From the NCBI GenBank assembly GCA_041665605.1, contig JBAYIO010000008.1, positions 1-64,000 of the forward strand: 64,000 nt of DNA. The letters are read 5' to 3'. This document shows positions 33,785 through 41,512 of this stretch, in pieces. This DNA comes from CAIPAT01 sp041665605. Lineage in GTDB: Bacteria > Verrucomicrobiota > Lentisphaeria > Victivallales > Victivallaceae. Within the stretch, counting starts at the first letter, position 1; every line of letters starts with the position of its first letter. The notes beneath the pieces are model-generated. The model saw nothing but the letters and a program-made list of their open reading frames with translations, did not search any database and was not told where the DNA came from. The position numbers were made by a program, and so were the translations under genes.

Positions 33785-34513
33785 ATGTTTGAAAACGAAT
33801 ACAAAGATGAATACGTTCATCTAATTCAGTGTGATTGCCATGAGTATCTTAGAACGCTGCCGGATAAGTCTGTTGCGCTGGCGATTGTCGATCCGCCGTA
33901 TGGGATAAAAGAAGACGGAGAAAGAAGCATTCGGGCTATTCCGGTAAAAAAATGGAGAAATCCAGTGCCCAGGGATTGGGGCAAAAAAACATGGGACAAC
34001 GAACCGCCTTCTAAAGAATACTTCAACGAACTATTCCGAGTTTCTAAAAATCAAATAATCGGGGGAGCAAATCATTTTATTGAGAATATGCCGGTTAAGA
34101 ATTCATCTTGCTGGATATTCTGGGATAAAAAAACAACCGGAGATTTTGCAGATGGCGAACTCGCCTGGACCAGTTTTAAAACTGCGGTAAGAAAATTCGA
34201 GTGGCTTTGGTCCGGATTTAAAAAGCAAGAATTTGAAGAGAGAATACACCCGACTCAAAAACCGGTTGCGTTGTATAAATATTTGCTGTCCAAATATGCC
34301 AGTACCGGCGATAGAATACTTGACACTCACGGCGGATCAATGAGCATTGCCATTGGGTGCTATGATTTGGGTTTCAATTTAACTCTTTGCGAAAAAGATG
34401 GCGATTATTTTTATCCAGGAGTTGAACGCTATAAAAAACATATTGCGCAAGGTCGGCTGTTTGAGCCTGGAATAATAAAATATGAACAGGACGAATTTAA
34501 CCTTATAGAATAG
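33785..34513 (+). CDS. DNA methyltransferase, beta-class-like (DPPYG)
   Basis: A 242-residue protein with LAIVDPPYGIKEDGE (motif IV) near the N-terminus and HPTQKPVALYKYLLSKYASTGDRILDTHGGSMSIAI near the C-terminus. The latter corresponds to the usual DPFxGSGTT SAM-binding motif, here altered to DTHGGSMSI. The order (catalytic motif first) is that of N4-cytosine/N6-adenine beta enzymes. The gene is notably AT-richer than its neighbours, suggesting separate acquisition. It ends the early rightward transcript. Confidence 0.75.
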   Translation: MFENEYKDEYVHLIQCDCHEYLRTLPDKSVALAIVDPPYGIKEDGERSIRAIPVKKWRNPVPRDWGKKTWDNEPPSKEYFNELFRVSKNQIIGGANHFIENMPVKNSSCWIFWDKKTTGDFADGELAWTSFKTAVRKFEWLWSGFKKQEFEERIHPTQKPVALYKYLLSKYASTGDRILDTHGGSMSIAIGCYDLGFNLTLCEKDGDYFYPGVERYKKHIAQGRLFEPGIIKYEQDEFNLIE

Positions 34514-34582
34514 TTTTAAATTATAACCAGGAGGCCGCCATGTCACCATAATACAAACCCGCACCGATATCTATTTATTTTA

Positions 34583-34604
34583 AGCCGGAGCAATCCGGCT
34601 TTTT
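34583..34604. terminator. Bidirectional intrinsic terminator
   Basis: AGCCGG-AGCAAT-CCGGCT followed by TTTT. It separates the rightward early operon from the leftward regulator and could serve both strands. Confidence 0.7.
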
Positions 34605-34608
34605 GCTT

Positions 34609-35247
34609 TCATCCCTTGATTTGTTTGATTATTTTTTGCAGTTTTACTTTGGATTCAGGCAGCACCGGCAGCCGGCCGATTGAATAACTCTTAACGGTAT
34701 CCAGTGACACGCCCAGATATTCCGCCAGCGCGTCCAGTTTCATGCCGGTAGCCTTGATCAGCTCCGTGCCTTCAACCGCATCCCGCCAGCGGTCAAGGTT
34801 CAGTTTTACTTTCGCCGCCACTTCGCCGCGCCATTGTGCATTATTGAACGCCGCATAATTATCGTATACATCAGTATCTCCGGGATGGATGCCGTCTTCA
34901 ATATCCTCCGGAATATCTTCCGGCTCCAGCGGAATCTTCACTTCCCCGACCTGCCACGGCAGACCGTCAATCTTAATGATATACACCCGCTGGTAATCTT
35001 CATGCGCATGATCAATATAGACGCATTCGCGCACTTCTATACGGCTGTTTTCCGGCCCCTGTTTAATCAGTTCTTTAGCCTTGGCAATCTTCGCCTTGAT
35101 CGTCTTTTCAAGATTTGCGGTCTTCGTGATCTCCGCAATCTGTTTTTCGTCCAGATGCTTCACACTGCCGACCGCCGTGCCGAGACCGTCGTGGTTGTGT
35201 GTCTGCCTGTAGAGTACGCCGTCTTTGACTGTCCAGTTCTTATTCAT
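34609..35247 (-). CDS. Second phage regulator, C-terminal HTH
   Basis: A 212-residue protein; the ATG at 35247 has the SD GGGAAG, and longer upstream frames would cross the promoter. The first 150 residues are a novel-looking domain with NWTVKDGVLYRQTHNHDG at the start, and EVRECVYIDHAHEDYQRVYIIKIDGLPWQVGEV. The end (LDALAEYLGVSLDTVKSYSIGRLPVLPESKVKLQKII) is an HTH like those of small phage repressors. It is transcribed against the early and late operons from a promoter covered by an inverted repeat, so it is probably autoregulated and may time late expression. Confidence 0.6.
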   Translation of the reverse strand: MNKNWTVKDGVLYRQTHNHDGLGTAVGSVKHLDEKQIAEITKTANLEKTIKAKIAKAKELIKQGPENSRIEVRECVYIDHAHEDYQRVYIIKIDGLPWQVGEVKIPLEPEDIPEDIEDGIHPGDTDVYDNYAAFNNAQWRGEVAAKVKLNLDRWRDAVEGTELIKATGMKLDALAEYLGVSLDTVKSYSIGRLPVLPESKVKLQKIIKQIKG

Positions 35248-35296
35248 GATCTTCCCTTGGTTGTCCGGATTGCTCCGGGTTAATTTCTTCTTAATT

Positions 35297-35327
35297 ATAT
35301 TATACACTAAAAAGTGTATAATATCAA
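35297..35327 (-). promoter_or_regulatory. Promoter of the second regulator overlapped by a perfect inverted repeat operator
   Basis: On the minus strand TTGATA (35322-35327) and TATAAT (35299-35304) are 17 bp apart. ATATTATACACT (35297-35308) and its exact complement (35313-35324) flank AAAA. The arms contain the AGTGTATAA core of the 14.6-kb operators. Confidence 0.7.
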
Positions 35328-35406
35328 CTCAAAAAACCAAATAAAACCAAAAATTATTAAAAATCCTGCCCATCCTGTAAATCCCTGTTAAAACCGGCTG
35401 AGGGAT

Positions 35407-35427
35407 GGGCATCCACAAGGGATGCCC
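35407..35427. repeat. Variant 21-nt palindromic repeat, copy 5
   Basis: GGGCATCC-ACAAG-GGATGCCC has the same arms with a different loop, close to the reverse complement of the standard copy. Confidence 0.75.
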
Positions 35428-35469
35428 CTGCAGCCCCATTGGACAATTTTCACAAAATAATTTGAGGGG

Positions 35470-35493
35470 GCTAATTACACCGGTGTAATTAGC
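35470..35493. promoter_or_regulatory. Perfect 24-bp palindrome, likely protein-binding site
   Basis: GCTAATTACACC followed directly by its reverse complement. A gapless dyad of this length suggests a dimeric regulator site upstream of the late genes. Confidence 0.55.
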
Positions 35494-35573
35494 TGATTTT
35501 CCGCCTTGAAATCTCCGTTGCAAACCTTGTTTCGGGAACTATTCTTAATCTTGTAATCTAAGGCAGGATTATA

Positions 35574-35630
35574 AAGGGATGTGATGCCTTCCGGTAGCAA
35601 ATACCGGAGGTGCAACACATCCCTTTTTTT
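35574..35630 (+). terminator. Nested stem-loop with T-run in the late leader
   Basis: AAGGGATGTG pairs with CACATCCCTT, and within it CTTCCGGTA pairs with TACCGGAGG. Seven T follow. It lies about 70 bp before the first late gene and may act as a terminator or attenuator for late transcription. Confidence 0.6.
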
Positions 35631-35697
35631 CTGCCATGTTCCCCGGCTGCCGGATGCATTCCCCGTCCGGCAGCCAACTTAAAACCAAGGAGCAGTC

Positions 35698-35892
35698 ATG
35701 GCGGACAATATCGACATCAAACAGGCGGCGGCGGACCCGAAGAGCGTCCTGATCGACGGCGAGCGCGTCGAACAGCATTCGCTGGCTGAACAGATCGAGG
35801 CCGACAAGTATCTGCGTTCACTCGCCGCCCGCAAAAAGAAGCGGCTGCCGTTTCAGCAGCTCGCGGTAAGACCGCCGGGAGCAGTTTTTTAG
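35698..35892 (+). CDS. gpW-like head-tail joining protein
   Basis: A 64-residue protein between terminase and portal, the position of lambda gpW. DPKSVLIDGERVEQHSLAEQIEADKYLRSLAARKK and the RPPGAVF ending are compatible with the small helical gpW fold. The SD AAGGAG precedes the ATG at 35698. The 9-nt repeats in the spacer after it (35891-35943) lead directly into the portal gene. Confidence 0.55.
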   Translation: MADNIDIKQAAADPKSVLIDGERVEQHSLAEQIEADKYLRSLAARKKKRLPFQQLAVRPPGAVF

Positions 35893-35943
35893 AGCGAGAA
35901 AAGTACCGGCGCTGCCGGAAAGCAAGAAAAGCGAGAAAAGTTG
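35891..35943 (+). repeat. 9-nt repeat leader with GTACCGGCGCTGCCGGAAAG element
   Basis: AAGCGAGAA-type units flank a small inverted repeat. The same composite occurs on the opposite strand at 41400-41500, 43600-43790 and 47750-47840. Confidence 0.8.
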
Positions 35944-35944
35944 A

Positions 35945-37558
35945 ATGCAACTAACTAAAAATACGGCAAACATCACCATCACCTGCGGCCCCGCCGCATC
36001 CGGTTATTCGCTGCTGTCCGACAAGTCCGCCCCGTCCGCCCCGTCCGGACGTTCCCCCGCTCCCGCCGGCACGCGGCGCGGCGGTATCCGCGTCATGCAG
36101 GCGCGGTATGACGCGGCGATGACCAATTCTAACAACCAGCGCCACTGGATGATGGCCGACGGTCTCAGCGCGGATCAGGCGAACAGTCCCGGCGTGCGCG
36201 AAACCCTGCGGAACCGTTCGCGCTACGAATGCGCCAACTCCACACATTTAAAACACATGGTGCGCGTCAACGCCTATTACATGGTCGGGCGCGTGCCGCA
36301 ACTGGAAATATCCAATACCGATAACGTCGACGAGGACACCGCCCAGCGCATCGAGAATGACTGGACGAAGTGGACGGAGCGCGAACTCCTGGGACGCAAA
36401 CTCCGCACCCTGACCCAGTCCGCCGACCGCGACGGCGAATCATTTTTACAGCTTTTCACCAACCGCAAATATGCGAACAATCAGGAAGTTTCCCTCAGCG
36501 TGACCGGTTTTGAAGCGCAGTATCTGCGCAATTTCGGCATTTCGTCGGACTATAACGAGTTCAACAATATCGACGGCGTGATCCTGGACGATGACGGCAA
36601 CCCGGTCATGTACTGTGTGCAGACTAATTACTATAAACCGGCGATTGAAATTCCCGCCGCGCAGATCGTCCACTGGCTGAAACCGGACCGCCCCGGACAG
36701 CATCGCGGCATTCCCGAGACCACCGCCGGACTCAACCTGTCCGCCTACCGCCGCGATTATACGCTGTCCGTAATGCAGGCCGCCCGCAACGCCGCCGACC
36801 AGGCCTATTATCTGAAGACCAATAACGCCGAGGAAGTCGATGACAACGGCGCGCCGCTGATCACCGTCGGCTCCACCGACGGACTGCCCGACGCCGATCT
36901 CGCCGCCTTCGAGACCGCCCCGGTCGACCTGTCGCGCGGCGCGATCAACATCATGCCCTACGGCACCGAACCGGGCATGCTGAAGGCCGAGCAGCCGGTC
37001 AACACCTACAAGGATTTCAACCGGGAAACCCTCTGCGCCGACGCCGCCGGTTTCTCCATGCCGATGAACATCGCGACCTGTGATTCCAGCCAGTACAACT
37101 TCGCTTCCGGCAAGCTGGATTTCCAGTTTTTTGCGACGAAGATTTCGATTGAACAGTACGACTTCAACCTGATCGTGCTCGACCCGATCTTCGCCGAATG
37201 GTTCGGGGAATACAAGCTGCTGCCGGCGAATGCCGATCTGCGCGGACTGGACACCCCGGAACACGAATGGATGTATGACAGCGCCGATCCGGTCAATCCG
37301 CTGCCCGAAGCCAAAGCCGCGACTGAGCGCATGGCGAACGAGACCAGCAATCTCGCCATCGAGTGCGGCAAGTCCGGACGCGACTGGCGCGACGTCGTCA
37401 AAAAGTCCATCCAGATTGAAAAATTCCGCGCCGCCGAGCGCAAAGCCGCCGGCCTGCCGGATTTGGCTGCTCCGACCAGTCCGACTCGTCCGCCCAGTCC
37501 CGCCAAGTCCGACTCGTCCGACCCGACCGCTAAACAATCAGGAGACAATAATGAATAA
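35945..37558 (+). CDS. Portal protein (lambda family)
   Basis: A 537-residue protein with RYDAAMTNSNNQRHWMMADGLSADQANSPGVRETLRNRSRYECANS near the N-terminus and then SADRDGESFLQLFTN, AAQIVHWLKPDRPGQHRGIPETT and NRETLCADAAGFSMPMNIATCDSSQYNFASGKLDFQ. All are characteristic of lambda gpB-type portals. It forms the dodecameric DNA channel of the capsid. The N-terminus (SDKSAPSAPSGRSP) and C-terminus (SPTRPPSPAKSDSSDPT) are low-complexity tails encoded by GTCCG-type 9-nt repeats. Confidence 0.85.
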   Translation: MQLTKNTANITITCGPAASGYSLLSDKSAPSAPSGRSPAPAGTRRGGIRVMQARYDAAMTNSNNQRHWMMADGLSADQANSPGVRETLRNRSRYECANSTHLKHMVRVNAYYMVGRVPQLEISNTDNVDEDTAQRIENDWTKWTERELLGRKLRTLTQSADRDGESFLQLFTNRKYANNQEVSLSVTGFEAQYLRNFGISSDYNEFNNIDGVILDDDGNPVMYCVQTNYYKPAIEIPAAQIVHWLKPDRPGQHRGIPETTAGLNLSAYRRDYTLSVMQAARNAADQAYYLKTNNAEEVDDNGAPLITVGSTDGLPDADLAAFETAPVDLSRGAINIMPYGTEPGMLKAEQPVNTYKDFNRETLCADAAGFSMPMNIATCDSSQYNFASGKLDFQFFATKISIEQYDFNLIVLDPIFAEWFGEYKLLPANADLRGLDTPEHEWMYDSADPVNPLPEAKAATERMANETSNLAIECGKSGRDWRDVVKKSIQIEKFRAAERKAAGLPDLAAPTSPTRPPSPAKSDSSDPTAKQSGDNNE

Positions 37559-37685
37559 TCCACATCCCGATACGTCGCCTCTCCTCCAGTTGAAGGCCGC
37601 GCTGACTTTAGCGGCGGCCGCCGTCGAACCGGGCGGTTCCGCCAGCCCCGCCCGGTTCGGCTTTTTTTCCAGCGGGAGGGCGTGA
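37551..37685 (+). CDS. Possible 44-residue protein overlapping a terminator
   Basis: A short frame with a good SD (AGGAGAC) begins inside the portal stop region and ends at the protease start. Residues LLQLKAALTLAAAAVE form a helix. Its second half is the terminator hairpin at 37,624, so it may be a leader peptide rather than a functional protein. Confidence 0.3.
   Translation: MNNPHPDTSPLLQLKAALTLAAAAVEPGGSASPARFGFFSSGRA
37624..37672 (+). terminator. Intrinsic terminator between portal and protease genes
   Basis: GAACCGGGCGG pairs with CCGCCCGGTTC around a 12-nt loop, followed by GGC and seven T. It would lower expression of downstream head genes unless antitermination occurs. Confidence 0.55.
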
Positions 37686-37687
37686 CC

Positions 37688-38281
37688 ATGCATAATTACC
37701 CGCAGATTATTTTCTCCGGCGACATGATTCTGGCCGCCGCTGAAATGATGTCCCCCGGCGCGCTGCCGCAGCCGACGCCGTTCAATTCTTTGATTTATGA
37801 CGGCGGAAAAATGCTGCTCAACATCAACGGCGTGAAAAAAACCGTCGTCGTCGATCTCGCCGGGCTCTCCTGGCCGTCGGATCAGAATATCGCCATCATG
37901 CTCAACCACGATTATCAGCCGATATCGGTGGCGGGCAATACGAATAAAATAACGACCGACTACAGGACGCTGTCCTGCGCCGGCCTGCTCTACAGCCATT
38001 GCGACGAATACGTCAACCGCATCGTGCAGAAAGGCCGCGCCGGTTTCAAGTGGAAAGCCTCGCTCGGCGCGCCGATGCTGCGCGAGGAGATCGTCCCGCC
38101 CGGCCGCCAGGTCGTGATCAACGGCCAGACCTTCACCGGACCGTTCAGCATCGCCCGTGAATCGCAACTGATCGAGAGTTCGATTGTGGTGTTCGGCGCG
38201 TCTGAATCCTCATCCATGAACATCGCCGCGCGCAAAGCGCCAGGCGTAACCGATAACTCGAACCTAATCATCCTAATCTAA
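37688..38281 (+). CDS. Putative prohead protease (HK97/S78-like)
   Basis: A 197-residue protein between portal and capsid, the standard position of a prohead protease. IAIMLNHDYQPISVAGNTNKI has the catalytic-type His, GFKWKASLGAPM the Ser, and QLIESSIVVFGASESSS the conserved strand. This order matches HK97-type proteases. GGAGGG upstream supports the ATG at 37688; a GTG at 37682 is also possible. Confidence 0.6.
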   Translation: MHNYPQIIFSGDMILAAAEMMSPGALPQPTPFNSLIYDGGKMLLNINGVKKTVVVDLAGLSWPSDQNIAIMLNHDYQPISVAGNTNKITTDYRTLSCAGLLYSHCDEYVNRIVQKGRAGFKWKASLGAPMLREEIVPPGRQVVINGQTFTGPFSIARESQLIESSIVVFGASESSSMNIAARKAPGVTDNSNLIILI

Positions 38282-38295
38282 ACAAGGAGAAAGAA

Positions 38296-39879
38296 ATGAA
38301 CAAAAAACTGTTAGCGCTGCTGATCGCCCGCGGATTGAAGGCGGACGCCACCGACCAGGAAGCCATCGACTACATGAAGGCGAACAACATCACCGTCGTG
38401 GACGCATCCGGCGACAATCCCACGCTGCAGGCCTCCGGCGCTCCGGCTCCGGTCGTCACCCCCGCCGTTACTCCCGCCCCCGCGCCGGTAATGCAGGCCG
38501 CTTCCGCCGCCACCATCGCCGCCATGCGCGAAGACGTCTCCGGCGAAGAAAAGCGCATCAACGCCATCCGCGCGCTGCCCGGCAAAGGCACGGTCAAAGC
38601 CAACGGCCAGGACGTGGACATCAAAGCCCACGCCATCGCCCAGGGCTGGAGCCCGGCGGAAACCGAACTCGCCATCCTCCGCGCCGAGCGCACCGCCCCC
38701 GCGGTCATCGTCGCCGGACAGCCGAATCTGTCCCGCGAACTGATCCATGCTTCCGCGCTGATGGGCGTCGGACACCTGACCGGACAGAATGAAGACACGC
38801 TCATCCGCGCCGGTTTCTCCGCGCCGGTGGTCGAAGCCGCCGCCCGCCGCAAGTTCGTCCGCATCAGCCAGCTCATGCGCGCCTGCTGCGCCAATGAAGG
38901 CGTCCATATTCCGCATGACGCCACGCAGGCGGAACTGCTCCAGGCCGCGTTCAGCACGACCTCCTTCAGCGGTATTCTCGGCAATATCCTGCGCAAGGCG
39001 ATTGACTACAAGTTCTCCATCTATCCCGGAGTCGAGGACGTCCGCCGCCTGACCCGCAAGGAAACCGTCATCGACTTCAAGACAAAGAAATGGTACCGCC
39101 TCGCCACCGGCGGCGGCCTGTCCAAGCTCACCCCCGAAGGCAACCTGAAACTCGATTATCTGAAGGACTCCGAGAACGGCCTGACCATCGACACCAAGGG
39201 CAAACAGGTCGGCATCGACCGCAAGACCCTGATCAACGACGATCTCGGCGTGCTCGTTGATATGCCCAGCCTGATGACCCAGGACGCCGCGATGCAGTTC
39301 ATCGCCGATTTCTGGGCGCTGATCATCGCCAACGCCGGGAACTTCTTCAGCGAAGATCATAAAAATCTCGACACCACCGGCGCCATCGTCGGGCCGGACG
39401 GCTATGACCTGATGTGCAAAATGCTGGCGGACATGGAATACAGCGGCATGCCGCTGATGCTCTCCCCGCGCTATGTCGTCGTCGGCACCGGCAACGCCGC
39501 CGCCGCGAAACGCATGGCGAAGGACACCCAGACTATGGTCATGAACCGGATGTCCGGTTCCGCCGTCACCACCACCACCGGCCCCAGCGTCAACATCTAC
39601 ACCGGGCTTGAACCCGTCGTCAGCCCCTGGCTGCGCGGCGAGGCCGCCGGCGACTTCTACGGGTTCGCCGATCCGCAGTTCGCCACCGCCGTCCGCGCGG
39701 GGTATTTGAACGGCGTGGAAGCCCCGACCGTCGAGGAAGTCACCGACCGGCTCGACGCGACATTCCTGGGACGCGCCTGGAACATCGTGTTCGACTACGG
39801 CTTTGATTTCGCCGATTTCCAGGGCGCGGTCAAGATGACCAGCGCGGAACAGCTCGGCGCGAAAAAAGCCAAAAAATAG
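38296..39879 (+). CDS. Major capsid protein (Mu gpT-like) with scaffold-like N-terminus
   Basis: A 527-residue protein. The first 150 residues are Ala/Pro-rich and helical, like a fused scaffold that the upstream protease would remove. The capsid domain has RKFVRISQLMRACCANEGVHI, AAFSTTSFSGILGNILRKAIDY and KTKKWYRLATGGGLSKL, followed by long strands. The end DATFLGRAWNIVFDYGFDFADFQGAVK is typical of gpT-type coat proteins. Confidence 0.8.
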   Translation: MNKKLLALLIARGLKADATDQEAIDYMKANNITVVDASGDNPTLQASGAPAPVVTPAVTPAPAPVMQAASAATIAAMREDVSGEEKRINAIRALPGKGTVKANGQDVDIKAHAIAQGWSPAETELAILRAERTAPAVIVAGQPNLSRELIHASALMGVGHLTGQNEDTLIRAGFSAPVVEAAARRKFVRISQLMRACCANEGVHIPHDATQAELLQAAFSTTSFSGILGNILRKAIDYKFSIYPGVEDVRRLTRKETVIDFKTKKWYRLATGGGLSKLTPEGNLKLDYLKDSENGLTIDTKGKQVGIDRKTLINDDLGVLVDMPSLMTQDAAMQFIADFWALIIANAGNFFSEDHKNLDTTGAIVGPDGYDLMCKMLADMEYSGMPLMLSPRYVVVGTGNAAAAKRMAKDTQTMVMNRMSGSAVTTTTGPSVNIYTGLEPVVSPWLRGEAAGDFYGFADPQFATAVRAGYLNGVEAPTVEEVTDRLDATFLGRAWNIVFDYGFDFADFQGAVKMTSAEQLGAKKAKK

Positions 39880-39942
39880 TTTTTGTCCGGCTGGTCCTGC
39901 CTTAAAAGATTTGTTCTAAAACTTAAACAGAGGATTCAAAAA

Positions 39943-40341
39943 ATGATCATCAATCGTCAGGAAAATAAACGCGTTGACCATACTCCGCTGCTGCTGCTTG
40001 CCGCCGGGGTCATGGTCGTCATCGGCTCCAAGATCGGCTACACCACCCGCGAATGTCCCGCCGGCGAACTCGGCAGCATTGTCACCGACGGCCTGGCCGA
40101 CGTCCCCAAGACCGCCACCGCGCCGGATGTCTATGAAGACTGGGCCGACGGCGAGAACGTCTATTATGATGAATCGGCCAAAACGTTCACCACGGAAGAC
40201 ACCGGCAATGTCGCGGTCGGCTACTGCGACGGCGGCAGCGACACCGGCAGCGCCATCGGCAGGATTGTGTTCAATCCGCCGCTCCGCGCCGACAATGCCG
40301 GCGCGTCACCGTCCGGGAGCGACAGCGGATCGGGGGAGTAA
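39943..40341 (+). CDS. DUF2190 capsid decoration-like protein, possibly extended by -1 frameshift
   Basis: A 132-residue protein. MVVIGSKIGYTTRECPAGELGSIVTDGLADVPKTA, GENVYYDESAKTFT and GNVAVGYC follow the DUF2190 pattern (decoration or head-fibre-like). It stops at 40339 after SGSDSGSGE. In the -1 frame from the preceding GGGGG run, the reading frame continues for about 34 more Ser/Pro-rich residues (SPSPEDSPSASSS... to 40445), which fits the same tail style. Confidence 0.6.
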   Translation: MIINRQENKRVDHTPLLLLAAGVMVVIGSKIGYTTRECPAGELGSIVTDGLADVPKTATAPDVYEDWADGENVYYDESAKTFTTEDTGNVAVGYCDGGSDTGSAIGRIVFNPPLRADNAGASPSGSDSGSGE

Positions 40342-40475
40342 GTCCGAGCCCGGAAGACTCTCCGTCCGCCAGCTCGTCTAACTCAGGAGACAGCCCGTCC
40401 GCATCGCCGGAAGCCAGTCCGTCCGGCAGCGGGTCCGGTTCTTAATCGTCCGACTTTTTTAAAAGGATTTCTGCC

Positions 40476-40829
40476 ATGAACGTTCTCGCCAGAGCTTCCG
40501 CGTTCCTGAATCGCAAGCTGCGCGCCGCCGCCGGGTGGAATGCGGCGTACAGCCGCGGGTCAAACTCGTTCACATGCGTCGCAGTCCTTGGCGGCACCGC
40601 CGCCGAGCAGACTATGTCCGATAACGGCGCGACCATTGCAACGCGGTTCCGCGATGTGCTGATCGAGCGCGCGGAGTTCAGCGGAACGTTCGTGGAGCCC
40701 CGTCAGGGCGACCTGATCACCGTCGGAACCGACAAGTACATCGTCACCGTCCGCCAGGGCATCGGCTGCTGGCGGTATTCGGACAGCGAGAAAACCCGCA
40801 TGCGCATCTTTGTCAAGGAGATAAAATGA
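40476..40829 (+). CDS. Head-tail adaptor-like protein
   Basis: A 117-residue protein after the capsid genes. NVLARASAFLNRKLRAAAGWNAAYSRGSNSFTCVAVLGG and then FRDVLIERAEFSGTFVEPRQGDLITVGTDKYIV, with alternating strands. Its position (after decoration protein, before minor tail proteins) suggests a neck or stopper protein. Its stop overlaps the next start (ATGA). Confidence 0.45.
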   Translation: MNVLARASAFLNRKLRAAAGWNAAYSRGSNSFTCVAVLGGTAAEQTMSDNGATIATRFRDVLIERAEFSGTFVEPRQGDLITVGTDKYIVTVRQGIGCWRYSDSEKTRMRIFVKEIK

Positions 40830-41329
40830 GCGATATCAGAGAACTGGGCGATGCTCTGGCGGCGGCGGTCTTCGCGCTGCTGACCGCCGGCGATTCGCCT
40901 TCCGGCTCCCTGTCCGACTCGTCCGGACAGTCCGGCCAGTCCGGCTCCCCGGCTGCTCTGTCCCCCGCCGCCCTGTCCTTCTCTTTTCTGGAAACGTTCG
41001 ACGGCACGCTGACCGGCGTCCTCCAGATGGCCGTCACGCTGGGCCTGGTGGAGGGTTCCGCCGATTCGCGGAGTTCCGCGCAGGGACAGTTCCATTACGC
41101 CATCCACACGTTCATGGCGTTCGACCATGATCCGACGATGGATGAACAGGACGCTTTAGTGGTATTCCAGGAAAAGATCGTCCGGGCGCTGCCGAAAATG
41201 TCCTGCGTGCTGCCGGATCACAGCGCGGCTAAACCGCGTCTGGAAGCCTTCGCCCCCGTGGACGGCGAGGAACTCCTGACCGGCGTAGTCCACGGCATGA
41301 TCGGGATTGTGTTTTTCGGCAGTTACTGA
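40826..41329 (+). CDS. Tail completion/minor tail-like protein with repeat insertion
   Basis: A 167-residue protein. After residue 22 a Ser/Gly-rich stretch (SPSGSLSDSSGQSGQSGSP) is the translation of a GTCCG 9-nt repeat. The rest (HYAIHTFMAFDHDPTMDEQDALVVFQEKI) looks like a neck or tail-terminator fold. Position is the main evidence. Confidence 0.4.
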   Translation: MSDIRELGDALAAAVFALLTAGDSPSGSLSDSSGQSGQSGSPAALSPAALSFSFLETFDGTLTGVLQMAVTLGLVEGSADSRSSAQGQFHYAIHTFMAFDHDPTMDEQDALVVFQEKIVRALPKMSCVLPDHSAAKPRLEAFAPVDGEELLTGVVHGMIGIVFFGSY

Positions 41330-41336
41330 AAACCGG

Positions 41337-41512
41337 AAGTCAGGAGTCAGGAGTCAGCAGTCAGAATGAAAACATTTAAAACAAAAATTCCCGAACTTTC
41401 CGCCGAAGGCGGTACTTTTCTCGCTTGTCACTTGCTTCGCCGCACACTTTCCGGCGGAGCCGGTACTTGTCTCGCTTTTCTCGCTTGTCACTTTAAAACG
41501 GAGTTTTAACCC
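41337..41512 (+). repeat. Composite 7-nt and 9-nt repeat spacer
   Basis: GTCAGGA units (41337-41366) are followed by GGCGGTACTTTTCTCGCTTG-type composite units and a TTTAAAAC-GGAG-TTTTAA leader (41492-41509). The same leader precedes the tape measure gene. Confidence 0.85.

Larger units (their letters stand above)
35328..35697. other. Gene-free control region before the late operon
   Basis: No coding frame is supported. It contains a variant 21-nt palindrome (35407-35427), a perfect 24-bp palindrome (35470-35493), a nested stem-loop ending in T residues (35574-35630) and a 10-bp stem GGCTGCCGGA/TCCGGCAGCC (about 35645-35675) before the first head gene. No consensus promoter is obvious, so the late promoter may need an activator. 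Confidence 0.55.
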
